The notes under the pieces were generated by a model. The model saw only the letters and a list, made by a program, of their open reading frames with translations. It was not told the origin of the DNA and ran no database searches. From Sporolactobacillus inulinus (GTDB taxonomy: Bacteria; Bacillota; Bacilli; Bacillales; Sporolactobacillaceae), in NCBI RefSeq assembly GCF_006539285.1, contig NZ_BJMS01000014.1, forward strand, positions 1 through 64,000: a stretch of DNA of 64,000 nt. Direction: 5' to 3'. The first letter of the stretch is position 1; each line of letters starts with the position of its first letter. The position numbers and the translations under genes were made by a program. Positions 10,201 to 17,073 of this stretch are shown here, in pieces.

Positions 10201-11200
10201 AGCGGTTAACGGAACACGCGACGCCATTCAAGTCGTACCAACCGGAAAAGATGGGAAGGCTGATTTTAAGAAGGCGATCCAAGTTAAGGTCGCTGCAGAC
10301 GGAAGCTTTAAATACCCGATTTCTTATCATTCCCTAACCGATACAGCAACGAAATTCTTTATTTACGGCGTTGGTTACTCAACGGCAACAAGCGAATCAG
10401 CGTTCTTCTCGATTAAAAAAGATGTACAAGCCGAAGCAAAAGCTGCGGTCGACAAAGCAGAAAAAAGCAAGTTGCAGAGCGATGTCGATGCTGCGCGCAG
10501 GCTTATTGCCTCCTTACCGGATGGCACATTCAAAACCGCATTAAGCAAACGGCTGGACACAGTTCAAGCATCGATTGATGCAGCAAATGCATTGGCGTTG
10601 ACTCTTGTCAATGCGACAAAAGCAGTTGAGAAAGCAGAACACACACAATTAACTGCTGATGTAAAAGCAGCTCGTATACTCGTTGACGCGCTTCCTGACG
10701 GACCAGACAGAACCGCATTGCTGAAGCGGCTTAATGAAATTAAAGTCAAAGATGGAGTCCAGTCATCCGGAAATCCTGCTCCTGGTGAAAACTCAGGAAC
10801 ACAGCCACCGGAAAATACGGATCAGACCCCTCCAGCATCAAATCCGCCTGTCGAGCAGAACAATGGTAATTCAAGTACCAATACATCTGCGGATCAGAAG
10901 AAAGACGGTTCAAACACCAATGCGCCTGCTGATCAGAAAAAGGACGATTCATCCTTGATTTCGCCGGTCGACCAATCAAACAGTGGCACGTCGGTAAATG
11001 CGGCATCATCACAGAGCAGCGATGCTACCAAAACCGCTGCTAAGGATCAAGCAGCCCATCTCCAACAAGCAAAGACAAGTAGCTTGTTGAATCATTTTCT
11101 TCCGGCGCTAGGGGATCAATCCAACCTTTGGTTCATCGGTCTGGGTGTATTCTTCCTTGTTTTTGCAGTACAGCTGATGCGGCGTAAAAAACTGCAGTAA
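7256..11200 (+). CDS. cell-surface subtilisin-like serine protease (S8, Vpr-like) with repeat and anchor regions
   Basis: Large secreted protease of 1314 residues. A signal peptide (1-32, cleavage near ASAHA) precedes an I9-type propeptide (about 75-200). The S8 catalytic domain has Asp226 (LDTGIDYNHPE), His281 (SHGTHVSG) and Ser595 (GTSMAAPHVTG), with a protease-associated (PA) insertion between His and Ser at about 415-540. A Fn3/C5a-peptidase-like region (about 650-800) and further beta domains follow. Two roughly 46-residue helical repeats built on AAV-KAE-(x)n-LPDG-(x)n-TAL-KRL lie at about 1060-1105 and 1119-1164. A Ser/Asn/Gln-rich spacer leads to LPALGD at 1282-1287, a hydrophobic helix and RRKK at the tail, resembling a sortase anchor with an atypical motif. 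AGGAGGG precedes the ATG. It is monocistronic with a strong terminator. Confidence 0.95.
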   Translation: MLSTRHMKWIAGLLIFILVLSSVFSFSTASAHAERHVETIKPMDLNKADLQNLKQTIDSKKKSADIDQGLNTDTSKQQAIIVEFTTDPLATHKPGASLKSAKSFSSATALQAINKEHADFKASLQSAAKVKSFAASSTQFGYEFKQTFNGMAVKLPGNKIKSIAKLPYVKKVWKDQIVRIPEDKITKVAEDAVSANMDQSRPQIGVDKARKDFGITGKGAKVGVLDTGIDYNHPELKNVYSGGYDFIDNDNDPMETTYNDWKKSGEAEIDPVTGSEYYTSHGTHVSGTIAASELGIAPDVELHVYRVLGPYGSGASSGIIAAIDRAYTDGIDVINLSLGSSDNQPYGADSVAINNFSLAGKTAVISAGNSGPSAGTLGSPGTSPLAITVGASDSPTSTPAFNGSAGDLKLDLTNIATGLGDDVAPLQGKDYAVVDCGQGLEGQFDDNALKAQDSIALIQRGGNYFVDNLANAKKHGAKFAIIYNNSDVMFDYNFGSSKNYVPSFSLNKAQGDALVAALKKNPTLKVNFGTMHTIEKSGDNLADFSSRGPVGMTYDIKPDLTAPGVAIDSTAPYYINAPDNANDYTYAYQMMDGTSMAAPHVTGVAALLYSQAKAEGKTLTPAEVKSDLMSTTDPLSKPWSVFEAGAGRIDAYKALNHPTTFTVQNTATSLDLNSGVKQEIPYLTGSAAFGAFFDQKARDVGKTVKIHNSGSRTKTFTLKGTFNGANVGAPGNGGLTLDLPKSVTVPAGGNASIQLTLHLPSGTAYNSYQGFITATSGLDTTRIPFSTTVAKQPVAASADLDRYITLKDSGDVSHYPWENDNVDGYVKMNSPKDTVWIIVYDANTGKPFGVANIFAIKNKTGELKLGDAWNGTYLDLASNETKQAPAGDYLLDYWFVNDDPNDAGTDLIVPISVIDQDSKDQKPSLSLETKSSAYTVKPSDLTTELNPETGKKEKAFWIKGNLKDPALDYLWNTWTQRYDYHGAVNGTRDAIQVVPTGKDGKADFKKAIQVKVAADGSFKYPISYHSLTDTATKFFIYGVGYSTATSESAFFSIKKDVQAEAKAAVDKAEKSKLQSDVDAARRLIASLPDGTFKTALSKRLDTVQASIDAANALALTLVNATKAVEKAEHTQLTADVKAARILVDALPDGPDRTALLKRLNEIKVKDGVQSSGNPAPGENSGTQPPENTDQTPPASNPPVEQNNGNSSTNTSADQKKDGSNTNAPADQKKDDSSLISPVDQSNSGTSVNAASSQSSDATKTAAKDQAAHLQQAKTSSLLNHFLPALGDQSNLWFIGLGVFFLVFAVQLMRRKKLQ

Positions 11201-11214
11201 TCTCATCAAATAGT

Positions 11215-11250
11215 AAAGGTGTCCGGATTCGATCCGGACACCTTTTTTTA
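11215..11250 (+). terminator. Rho-independent terminator of the subtilase
   Basis: Perfect stem GGTGTCCGGAT/ATCCGGACACC with a short loop and a run of seven T on the + strand, 15 bases after the stop codon. A-rich bases on the other side could also serve the convergent reductase gene. Confidence 0.9.
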
Positions 11251-11308
11251 TGGAATAGTTTCTATTTCGGACAAGGTGTGCCCGATTTTTCTAATGCAAA
11301 ACAAGCAA

Positions 11309-12265
11309 TTAATGCGCCATTTTTAACTGTTTGGCACTTTCCGCCAAATGCAGCAAATTCACAAGCATTTCATGACTTTTCGCTTCGAGACCGTGTTTTT
11401 TCGCTGTTTTTACAATATGTCCGTTGATGTAGTCGACTTCGGTCGGTCGGCCGTTGACCATATCCTGGTACATGGATGGATGATGCAGCGGATTTACTTG
11501 CGAGCTTTCGTGATCGATGATCTGAAGCATTTCTTCGCGACTCTGCATAAAGCGCACGCCGTCGGCAACTCCCGCCGCATAGCCTTCATCGATCAATCGA
11601 CGCGAAAGATCATCCGCCCCTGAATAAGCGACATATTCGCCCATCGTGATATCCATCAATGTGCACAGTGTATTAATCACCGAATTCATCAGCAGCTTGC
11701 CCCACAGAGTACCCAGATAATTGGTCTGCAGCGTCGGGTTCATGCCCGCACGTTCAAATTCGCGAACCACTTCATCCGTAAAATCATCCGGTTTTTCGGT
11801 CACATTAACCAGTTGCGTATGTCCCGCACCCTTAGCACCCATGAAATCAACTTTTCCCGGTGCATCAAGCACTGTCGCAATCAGCGCGATTCCGGCAATG
11901 ATTCGTTCATTCGGCACATAACGGCGAATGACATCGACCGATCCAATTCCGTTTTGATTGGTCAGCACATACGTTTTTTCACCGATAAAATGGCGACAGG
12001 CCACCATCGCTTCTTCCGACTGCATCTGTTTTGTAAATAAAATCACTAAATCCGGAGTTTGCGTATATTCATCCGGACGGTACACATCGACCGGTACTAG
12101 ATGCTGATTCTGATGGTCGCGCGAGACTTGCACGCCGCCCTGTTTGCAAATGGCCTGATAGCTCGGCGCCCACGGTTCCACAAAATCGACATCATTGCCG
12201 ACTTCCTGAAGCAAGATTCCGTAGCGCAGTCCCATTGCTCCTGCACCAATGACCGCTATTTTCAT
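11309..12265 (-). CDS. 2-dehydropantoate 2-reductase family protein (PanE/ApbA)
   Basis: Cytosolic NADP-dependent ketoacid reductase family, 318 residues. The N-terminal Rossmann motif is IAVIGAGAMGLRYG, and the family block ETYVLTNQNGIGSVD is followed by the conserved C-terminal helical half with GTLWGKLLMNSVINTLCTL, which includes the catalytic Lys and Asn. The start is the ATG 8 bases after GGAG. PanE makes pantoate for coenzyme A, but several Firmicutes carry extra paralogues acting on other 2-keto acids. No other pantothenate gene is adjacent, so the role as true PanE is uncertain. Confidence 0.87.
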   Translation of the reverse strand: MKIAVIGAGAMGLRYGILLQEVGNDVDFVEPWAPSYQAICKQGGVQVSRDHQNQHLVPVDVYRPDEYTQTPDLVILFTKQMQSEEAMVACRHFIGEKTYVLTNQNGIGSVDVIRRYVPNERIIAGIALIATVLDAPGKVDFMGAKGAGHTQLVNVTEKPDDFTDEVVREFERAGMNPTLQTNYLGTLWGKLLMNSVINTLCTLMDITMGEYVAYSGADDLSRRLIDEGYAAGVADGVRFMQSREEMLQIIDHESSQVNPLHHPSMYQDMVNGRPTEVDYINGHIVKTAKKHGLEAKSHEMLVNLLHLAESAKQLKMAH

Positions 12266-12465
12266 TTTGATCACTCCATTCTCTATTTGTAAAACGTTAA
12301 TTTAAAGAAAACTTGGCGAGGCCAAGCCTCTGGCGCTGGCGGAGCCTTAGTTGCACTTATACTATCTTCCTTATAATCTTTATACTTTCTGATAGTATTA
12401 GAAAAACCGGGCTAAAGGCGCCTCGTCCTTAATTAACAACCATGCGTGATGGGCTCGCGTTTTTT

Positions 12466-12582
12466 CGGTGCTGAATCGTCGCTTCGGTTGCTCGCATCAA
12501 CTAGGCGCGGACGCGGGCAGTCCGGAAGCCTCCTCGGCTCAGACCACAATCCCTGCGGGGTCTTCCTTGCGGCTTTGATCCA
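12466..12582. repeat. dispersed GC-rich repeat, copy A
   Basis: Contains GCATCAACTAGGCGCG, then GGGCAGTCCGGAAGCCTCC, then CCCTGCGGGGTCTTCCTTGC. The next 123 bases repeat the first two blocks almost exactly. Read on the minus strand it has the arrangement GAAGACCCCGCAGG...GAGGAGGCTTCCGGAC, a style of intergenic repeat I associate with several Bacillaceae genomes, of unknown function. Confidence 0.75.
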
Positions 12583-12705
12583 TCGAACTGGTGCTTGAAC
12601 GCCACTTCAGCCGCTCGCATCAACTAGGCGCGGGACGCGGGCAGTCCGGAAGCCTCCTCGCGCGCTGTTACCTGCGTGACACCCCTTCGTCGTCACAATC
12701 AATCT
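12583..12705. repeat. dispersed GC-rich repeat, copy B
   Basis: Tandem neighbour of copy A with a 123-base period. It shares TTGAACG-CACTTCAGC-GCT with the 32.2-kb copy and the GCATCAACTAGGCGCG and CAGTCCGGAAGCCTCCTCG blocks with copy A. The right end differs (TTACCTGCG-GACACCCC instead of CCTGCGGGGTCTTCC) and is more like the 16.8-kb copy. Confidence 0.75.
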
Positions 12706-12725
12706 ATTGGCAAAAACATGCGTCA

Positions 12726-14150
12726 TTACAAGTTTTTATCCATATTGAAGGTCAATTTTGACAGTGACATCGCCTGCATCGTCAAATCCTGGAGCAACTT
12801 GCGTGTGGCTTCAAGCGCTTGGCCCGCATTTTCACCGGTCACCTTTGTCAAGAATTTCGTGATTTCCTGCTCATCCAGCTTACCCGCCTGTTCATCGGTC
12901 GCTTCGAGCGTGCCAAGATAACTGCTGAAAAGCTGTTCCTTATAGTCCTGCACCTGTTTCAGGAATGCATGGTAGTGCGGCTCGACAATCACCGGAATCG
13001 TCTTGTAGAGCCAGTATGCAGAGGAAAGCGACAGCTTAAGCGGCGTCACCGCATACGATTCAGGAACAGAAGTGATGTTCGTGTAAAAAGGAACATAAGG
13101 ACTGAACGTTCCGGCAAGCGAAATCCACTGAATACCAGCAAACGCATCCGGCACATTGGGACGAATCTGCAAAATATGCGAATCCTGCGTCCGGTTGAGC
13201 GAAATCGCGCGGAACAAAGTACGCTCTGCTTCGCTACCGGAGCCGAGCGGATCATACACCGTTTCCTGATAGTGCGAGTCCAGAATATAGGCAATGTCAT
13301 CGACACCGATTTTCCGACCAGCTTTGCGCAGAAACGGGAGTTCATTCGATTGCGGATCTTGTTCACTATCCGGATTCAAATACTTCTGACCGTACCAGAC
13401 ACGAGGGGTATTGTAATGACGGTCAAAGACATTCTGCCGTCCAAAAACATTGCGGAAGTTGATGGTGTCGCTCCCCGTATTTAAATGATGCTTTTCAATA
13501 AAATCAACCAGCTGCGGCGCCATCAAAAAATGCTCTTTCTCGTAAGGATCTATTTCCTGAATCGCCGATTGATTGGCGACCACCGCGTAACAATCATCCG
13601 GAATCCGCTGCGCTGCCCACAGATGGCCGGTCACAATTTCCATGTACCAAACTTCATCCTTATCTGAAAACAGAACACCGTTTGATTCGGCCGCACCATA
13701 GGTTTCAACAATTTCTCCGAGACGCAGCACACCTTCGCGCGCCGAATGAATGTATGGAAGCACAACCGTAACCATGCAATCTTCTGCAATCCCGTTTTCC
13801 ACAAGCGGGTCATAACCGAGCACGCGCGGATTGCCGTAAATGCTTTCCGTTGCACTCATACCGACATTTCTCTCATTGATTCCCGCATCTTCAAATGTGA
13901 CGTAGCGATCCTCGCGATCGGGAATCGCCGTATAGCGGAAGCGTTCCTTCGGCAATGTGATCGTAAAGCGGTTGTTTGGAGATACGTAGTTTTCTTCTTT
14001 CTCCAGTACTTGATGCTCATGCACGACCACTTTTTTCGGAACAAGAACTTCATAGCTGTCCCCGTTCCTGGCAATCATCGTTGAGCCATCTAATGTTGCG
14101 CCCTTGCCGACCAGCACCGTCGTACAAGCCGCATGTGAATTATTCTTCAT
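12726..14150 (-). CDS. C69-family dipeptidase (PepD-like)
   Basis: Ntn-hydrolase dipeptidase that cleaves a broad range of dipeptides, typical of lactic-type Firmicutes; 474 residues, full family length. The likely nucleophile is Cys9 in HAACTTVLVGKGATLDGS, exposed after removal of a short N-terminal segment, and the conserved MIARNGD follows. Further family blocks include GMSATESIYGN and ANQSAIQEID. No signal peptide is apparent, so it is cytosolic or released by an unusual route. AAGGGA lies 7 bases before the ATG. No neighbouring peptide transporter is seen; the repeat-rich stretch follows its stop codon. Confidence 0.92.
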   Translation of the reverse strand: MKNNSHAACTTVLVGKGATLDGSTMIARNGDSYEVLVPKKVVVHEHQVLEKEENYVSPNNRFTITLPKERFRYTAIPDREDRYVTFEDAGINERNVGMSATESIYGNPRVLGYDPLVENGIAEDCMVTVVLPYIHSAREGVLRLGEIVETYGAAESNGVLFSDKDEVWYMEIVTGHLWAAQRIPDDCYAVVANQSAIQEIDPYEKEHFLMAPQLVDFIEKHHLNTGSDTINFRNVFGRQNVFDRHYNTPRVWYGQKYLNPDSEQDPQSNELPFLRKAGRKIGVDDIAYILDSHYQETVYDPLGSGSEAERTLFRAISLNRTQDSHILQIRPNVPDAFAGIQWISLAGTFSPYVPFYTNITSVPESYAVTPLKLSLSSAYWLYKTIPVIVEPHYHAFLKQVQDYKEQLFSSYLGTLEATDEQAGKLDEQEITKFLTKVTGENAGQALEATRKLLQDLTMQAMSLSKLTFNMDKNL

Positions 14151-14261
14151 TGCGACATCCCTTTGTTCATAAATAGTTTGAAAAGCTTGTAAACTTACTC
14201 CTATATTAACTCAATTTTCCGACCGTGAACATTGCCCGTGAACACATTGGTTTTCTCTGAA

Positions 14262-14303
14262 GACAGAAAAAAGACAGGTGCTGTAAAGCAGCCTGCCTGA
14301 TTG
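14262..14303 (-). terminator. Rho-independent terminator after the GH32 gene
   Basis: On the minus strand CAGGCTGC-TTTAC-AGCACCTG forms an imperfect stem (one bulge) followed by TCTTTTTTCTG, 15-50 bases past the GH32 stop. Confidence 0.75.
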
Positions 14304-14312
14304 ATGAAAAGG

Positions 14313-16298
14313 TTATTTTTTTTCACGCGGCGTTACGCGAACCGTAGTTTGATGTTTGGCTTGAACGCCTGCAACATTCGAAACCGTATACGTGATGCGA
14401 TACGTTCCCGGCTTCTTGGTATTCACTTTGTCGCCGGATACCTTGATTGCCGAAGTCAAGTCGCCATCCTTTGGATCCTGCGCGCGAACTCCATCGAGCG
14501 GATCGAATTCAGATCGATAGCTGACCGTCTGATGATCAGGGGCGTTGATTGTTGGATTGTTGCCCCAGATGCTTTCGAAATGCTCGCCGACAGCCCGGGT
14601 AATGGTCACTTTTCCGCTTTCCGCGAAGAATGCCAGCCCTTTTGAATCGGACGGCTGTTCGGGATTCGGATAAACCACCTGAGTCAGCACTTTTTCTCCA
14701 TTGTTCACGAATACTTCAATCGAAGACGTATCGACGTAAACCGCCAGTTTGATGTTGGTTGGATTTCCGTCCAGCTTCACCTTGGTATTCTGTCTTGTGA
14801 TCGATTCGCCGTCTTTTGTTCGATCAAGATAAACCTGCTTGCTGCTTGGGTCATAGCCAACTGCAACGTATTTCGAACCGTCTTCCGAAGCTCTGAGTTT
14901 AACGCCAAGACGATTCGGTGCTTGATTTTTCTTCCATGAAAAATCAGCGCTGACTTTATACTGCGTGCCGGAAAAGTTTTTGATATCGATCGTTTTTTCT
15001 GATTGAGCGCGCGCATGAATCTTCCGAACATCTAAAGCTGTTTCCCCTTGGCTTAATTGATTCACTTCTTTCACAGGCGCCTGTTTCAATGAATAGCCGC
15101 TATTGTCACGAACGAGCGTCAATTCTCTCGGCAAGGTCATCTCTCCGTGCCATGGTGTGGTCTTCTGCTCACCAACGTAGTTCCAATTCGACATCCAGCC
15201 AAGCATGATCGTTCGTCCAGGCGTTTCCCCAAACGTAACACCGGCATAGAAATCCTCACCGAAATCGAGCCACTGTGGATTTTTCATCGTTTCATCAGAA
15301 TCCGGAATGAATTTTTTCCCATCAAAATTGCCGATAAAGTACTGCATTCCGGATCCGCCCGCAGGTGCCCCTTGCTGCACGCTTAGCGAAAGCACCCATT
15401 TTGTCTTGTTCGTGCCTTTGACCTTCATCGGGATCAGTTCCGGGCATTCCCAAACGCCATTGCCGACATCATGTGCGCGCTTAATCGCCGATTGAAAGGT
15501 CCAGTCCTTCAAGTTTGTTGACGTAAACAAATCAACTTCCTGCCCGGAAACGACCGGCATAACCCATTGCTTATTCGCTTCATCATAAACAACTTTCGGA
15601 TCACGGAAATTTCCCGCATCACTGGTCGGTACTTGGGTTACCGGAATAACCGGATTCTGGTTGTTGTACTTTTTAAATGTCTTGCCACCGTCCGTACTGT
15701 ACGCCATGTTCTGTTCCTGGACTTCACGGATGCCCAGCAAGTTGCCAAGTTGATCTTTGCTGTAATCATCATCGCGAACGGCAACCTGATAGGTACTTGT
15801 ATAATAAGCAATCAGTGTATTTTTTCCAAAGCCTGCGACATTGTCTTTATCCAAAATCACTGAGCCGCTGAAAATGTAGCGCTTACCGTTCGGATTCCAA
15901 ACATCCCAATTTGTTGTCGGGCGGCCAAGATAATGAACCGGTTTTGCATCGTCCTTTGTCTTCATCCAGAAATCGACCCATGCATTTTCGTCACTCTCCG
16001 GAATGGCGACATCCTGTTCCTTCCAATGAACAAGATCCGTACTCGTTGCATGCCCCCAAGACATGTTTCCCCACTCATTCCCCTGAGGATTATATTGATA
16101 GAACATATGATAAACGCCGTCGTATTTGATCAACCCGTTCGGATCATTCAGCCAATTCTGTTTCGCCGAATAATGATACTGATTGCGGTAAGGTTCTTGA
16201 TAGGAGCCAGCTGCTGCCTTCGCCTGTGCAGGAAATACCGATCCAATGATCCCGAGAATGAGCAGCGCAGCAATCCAAGACGTTAGTATTTTTTTCAA
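14313..16298 (-). CDS. secreted glycoside hydrolase family 32 enzyme (levanase/inulinase-type fructanase)
   Basis: Extracellular beta-fructofuranosidase-fold enzyme, 661 residues. A signal peptide (1-27, cleavage near AQAKA) precedes the GH32 five-blade propeller with nucleophile Asp52 in WLNDPNG, the stabiliser Asp233 in FRDPK and acid/base Glu284 in WECPEL. A GH32 C-terminal beta-sandwich follows (about 420-580). The last roughly 75 residues (from NAPDHQTVSY) form an Ig-like/DUF5011-type domain with the typical DPKDGDLTSAIKVSG and GTYRITYTVSN. Start is TTG with GGGGAG eight bases upstream. Levan, inulin and sucrose are possible substrates; exo or endo mode cannot be decided. A cre-like site lies about 20 bases upstream of the start. 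Confidence 0.95.
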   Translation of the reverse strand: MKKILTSWIAALLILGIIGSVFPAQAKAAAGSYQEPYRNQYHYSAKQNWLNDPNGLIKYDGVYHMFYQYNPQGNEWGNMSWGHATSTDLVHWKEQDVAIPESDENAWVDFWMKTKDDAKPVHYLGRPTTNWDVWNPNGKRYIFSGSVILDKDNVAGFGKNTLIAYYTSTYQVAVRDDDYSKDQLGNLLGIREVQEQNMAYSTDGGKTFKKYNNQNPVIPVTQVPTSDAGNFRDPKVVYDEANKQWVMPVVSGQEVDLFTSTNLKDWTFQSAIKRAHDVGNGVWECPELIPMKVKGTNKTKWVLSLSVQQGAPAGGSGMQYFIGNFDGKKFIPDSDETMKNPQWLDFGEDFYAGVTFGETPGRTIMLGWMSNWNYVGEQKTTPWHGEMTLPRELTLVRDNSGYSLKQAPVKEVNQLSQGETALDVRKIHARAQSEKTIDIKNFSGTQYKVSADFSWKKNQAPNRLGVKLRASEDGSKYVAVGYDPSSKQVYLDRTKDGESITRQNTKVKLDGNPTNIKLAVYVDTSSIEVFVNNGEKVLTQVVYPNPEQPSDSKGLAFFAESGKVTITRAVGEHFESIWGNNPTINAPDHQTVSYRSEFDPLDGVRAQDPKDGDLTSAIKVSGDKVNTKKPGTYRITYTVSNVAGVQAKHQTTVRVTPREKK

Positions 16299-16316
16299 TC
16301 GTTTTTCTCCCCTTTA

Positions 16317-16330
16317 GTTAAGCGTTTTCA
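16317..16330 (-). promoter_or_regulatory. cre-like catabolite repression site
   Basis: On the minus strand TGAAAACGCTTAAC matches 12 of 14 positions of the CcpA consensus TGWAANCGNTNWCA, with a perfect left half. It lies just upstream of the GH32 ribosome site, where binding could block transcription, as expected for a fructan-degrading gene. Confidence 0.6.
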
Positions 16331-16438
16331 TTTTGTGGGTCGATCATTTCACAAATAAATCGTTCCTCCTCCTTCCTTCCGGATACAAAATCTAATGCAT
16401 CTCAACGAATCTGAGCACGATTGGTTTCATCCGCCGCA

Positions 16439-16690
16439 CTAAATCCAGCAATTTCCATACCAACCTTGTGTGTTGCACTGATTCACCGTAGAATTCTCGA
16501 TTGCAGCAGGAAAAGTTGCCGGACATTTTCCAGTGCACGCCTTAGTATTTTTAAACACTAAGATTGAAAATGAAAACACAGCCCAGAGAAAAAGCACACT
16601 AACTGCCTTTTTTATCGTGATGAGACACACTGACTTAAGGGAAAAAAACACTGAAAAGCATAGGCTGATTGACTCAAATCGAAGAATCAT
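16439..16690 (-). CDS. doubtful 83-residue cysteine-containing membrane/secreted peptide
   Basis: I do not recognise this frame. It predicts a hydrophobic stretch (about residues 25-48, [14 protein letters not shown]) followed by a short tail with four cysteines (CTGKC, NQC and GNC near the end), the look of a small exported peptide. Its ATG overlaps the TGA of the ABC-ATPase remnant as ATGA. Only AGG eight bases upstream could serve as a ribosome site, which is weak. It may be chance coding in a decayed region. Confidence 0.25.
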   Translation of the reverse strand: MILRFESISLCFSVFFSLKSVCLITIKKAVSVLFLWAVFSFSILVFKNTKACTGKCPATFPAAIENSTVNQCNTQGWYGNCWI

Positions 16691-16854
16691 GCTTTGTGCC
16701 TAGTGATTCTAAAGGCAACAAGGACCAAAAACCGATAGGCCAAATCAAGGTGATTCATCGGTTCATCCATAAGTAAGATCTCAAGCTCTTGAGCAAGTGC
16801 TTGTGCCAAAAAGACCCTCTGCTGTTCGCCGCCCGACAACTGGGAGCCTCCTCG
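16687..16854 (-). pseudogene. remnant of an ABC transporter ATPase (FecE/BtuD-like)
   Basis: The minus-strand frame ending in TGA at 16687-16689 encodes the ABC signature [18 protein letters not shown] followed directly by a Walker B segment [13 protein letters not shown]. These are the last two motifs of an iron-siderophore/cobalamin type ATPase. The preceding Walker A half is absent, because a copy of the dispersed repeat begins exactly there. After the Walker B the frame degenerates and stops about 17 codons later, without the H-loop. A genuine gene would need about 250 residues, so this is a decayed fragment. Confidence 0.8.
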
Positions 16855-16925
16855 TACATACCGTTACCTGCGGGTCTCCCCTGGCCTGCGATCAACAGGA
16901 TCGCTCCGCAAGCGCCTCGCGCTTA
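16840..16925. repeat. dispersed GC-rich repeat, partial copy C
   Basis: GGGAGCCTCCTCG, then CCGTTACCTGCGGGTCTCCCC, then an ATCAACAGGATCGCTCCGC block. The order matches copies A and B with diverged sequence; the right end is particularly close to copy B. It abuts the truncated ABC-ATPase fragment. Confidence 0.6.
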
Positions 16926-17005
16926 CGTGTCTGGAGCTGATTTTATTGAAGACGAAATTTATTCCAGTACAAACTGGTCAAAACTTCAAACTTTCTTTTC
17001 TTGCG

Positions 17006-17056
17006 AAAAAGCCTTCGGACAATTGTTCCCTGCAAGGGTTCAATCGCCCAAAGGCT
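17006..17056 (-). terminator. two-level hairpin terminator of the hyu operon
   Basis: On the minus strand AGCCTTTGGGCGATTG pairs with CAATTGTCCGAAGGCT apart from a few mismatches, enclosing a second small hairpin CCCTTGCAGGG, and is followed by TTTTT. It lies 18 bases after the hyuB stop. Confidence 0.8.
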
Positions 17057-17073
17057 CCTAATAGAATCAGTGT

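Larger units (their letters stand above)
12266..12725. other. gene-free stretch with tandem copies of a dispersed repeat
   Basis: The first 150 bases are AT-rich, with a CTTGGC/GCCAAG hairpin near 12314 and a widely spaced TACTATC/GATAGTA pair at about 12360-12400. The remainder is GC-rich and is filled by the two repeat copies listed separately. No open frame resembling a protein is apparent. Confidence 0.6.
16299..17073. other. decayed intergenic region between GH32 and hyuB
   Basis: About 775 bases containing the GH32 control region, a doubtful small frame, an ABC-ATPase remnant, a partial repeat copy and the hyuB terminator, each listed separately. Otherwise it is AT-rich with no recognisable gene. 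Confidence 0.6.

Noticed and set aside
12466..12705. Tandem repeats considered as a CRISPR array
   Set aside because: Only two long diverged units of about 120 bases with no short identical repeats, no unique spacers and no cas genes.
12819..13484. About 220-codon + strand frame opposite the C69 dipeptidase
   Set aside because: Antisense shadow, very Arg-rich, no start signal.
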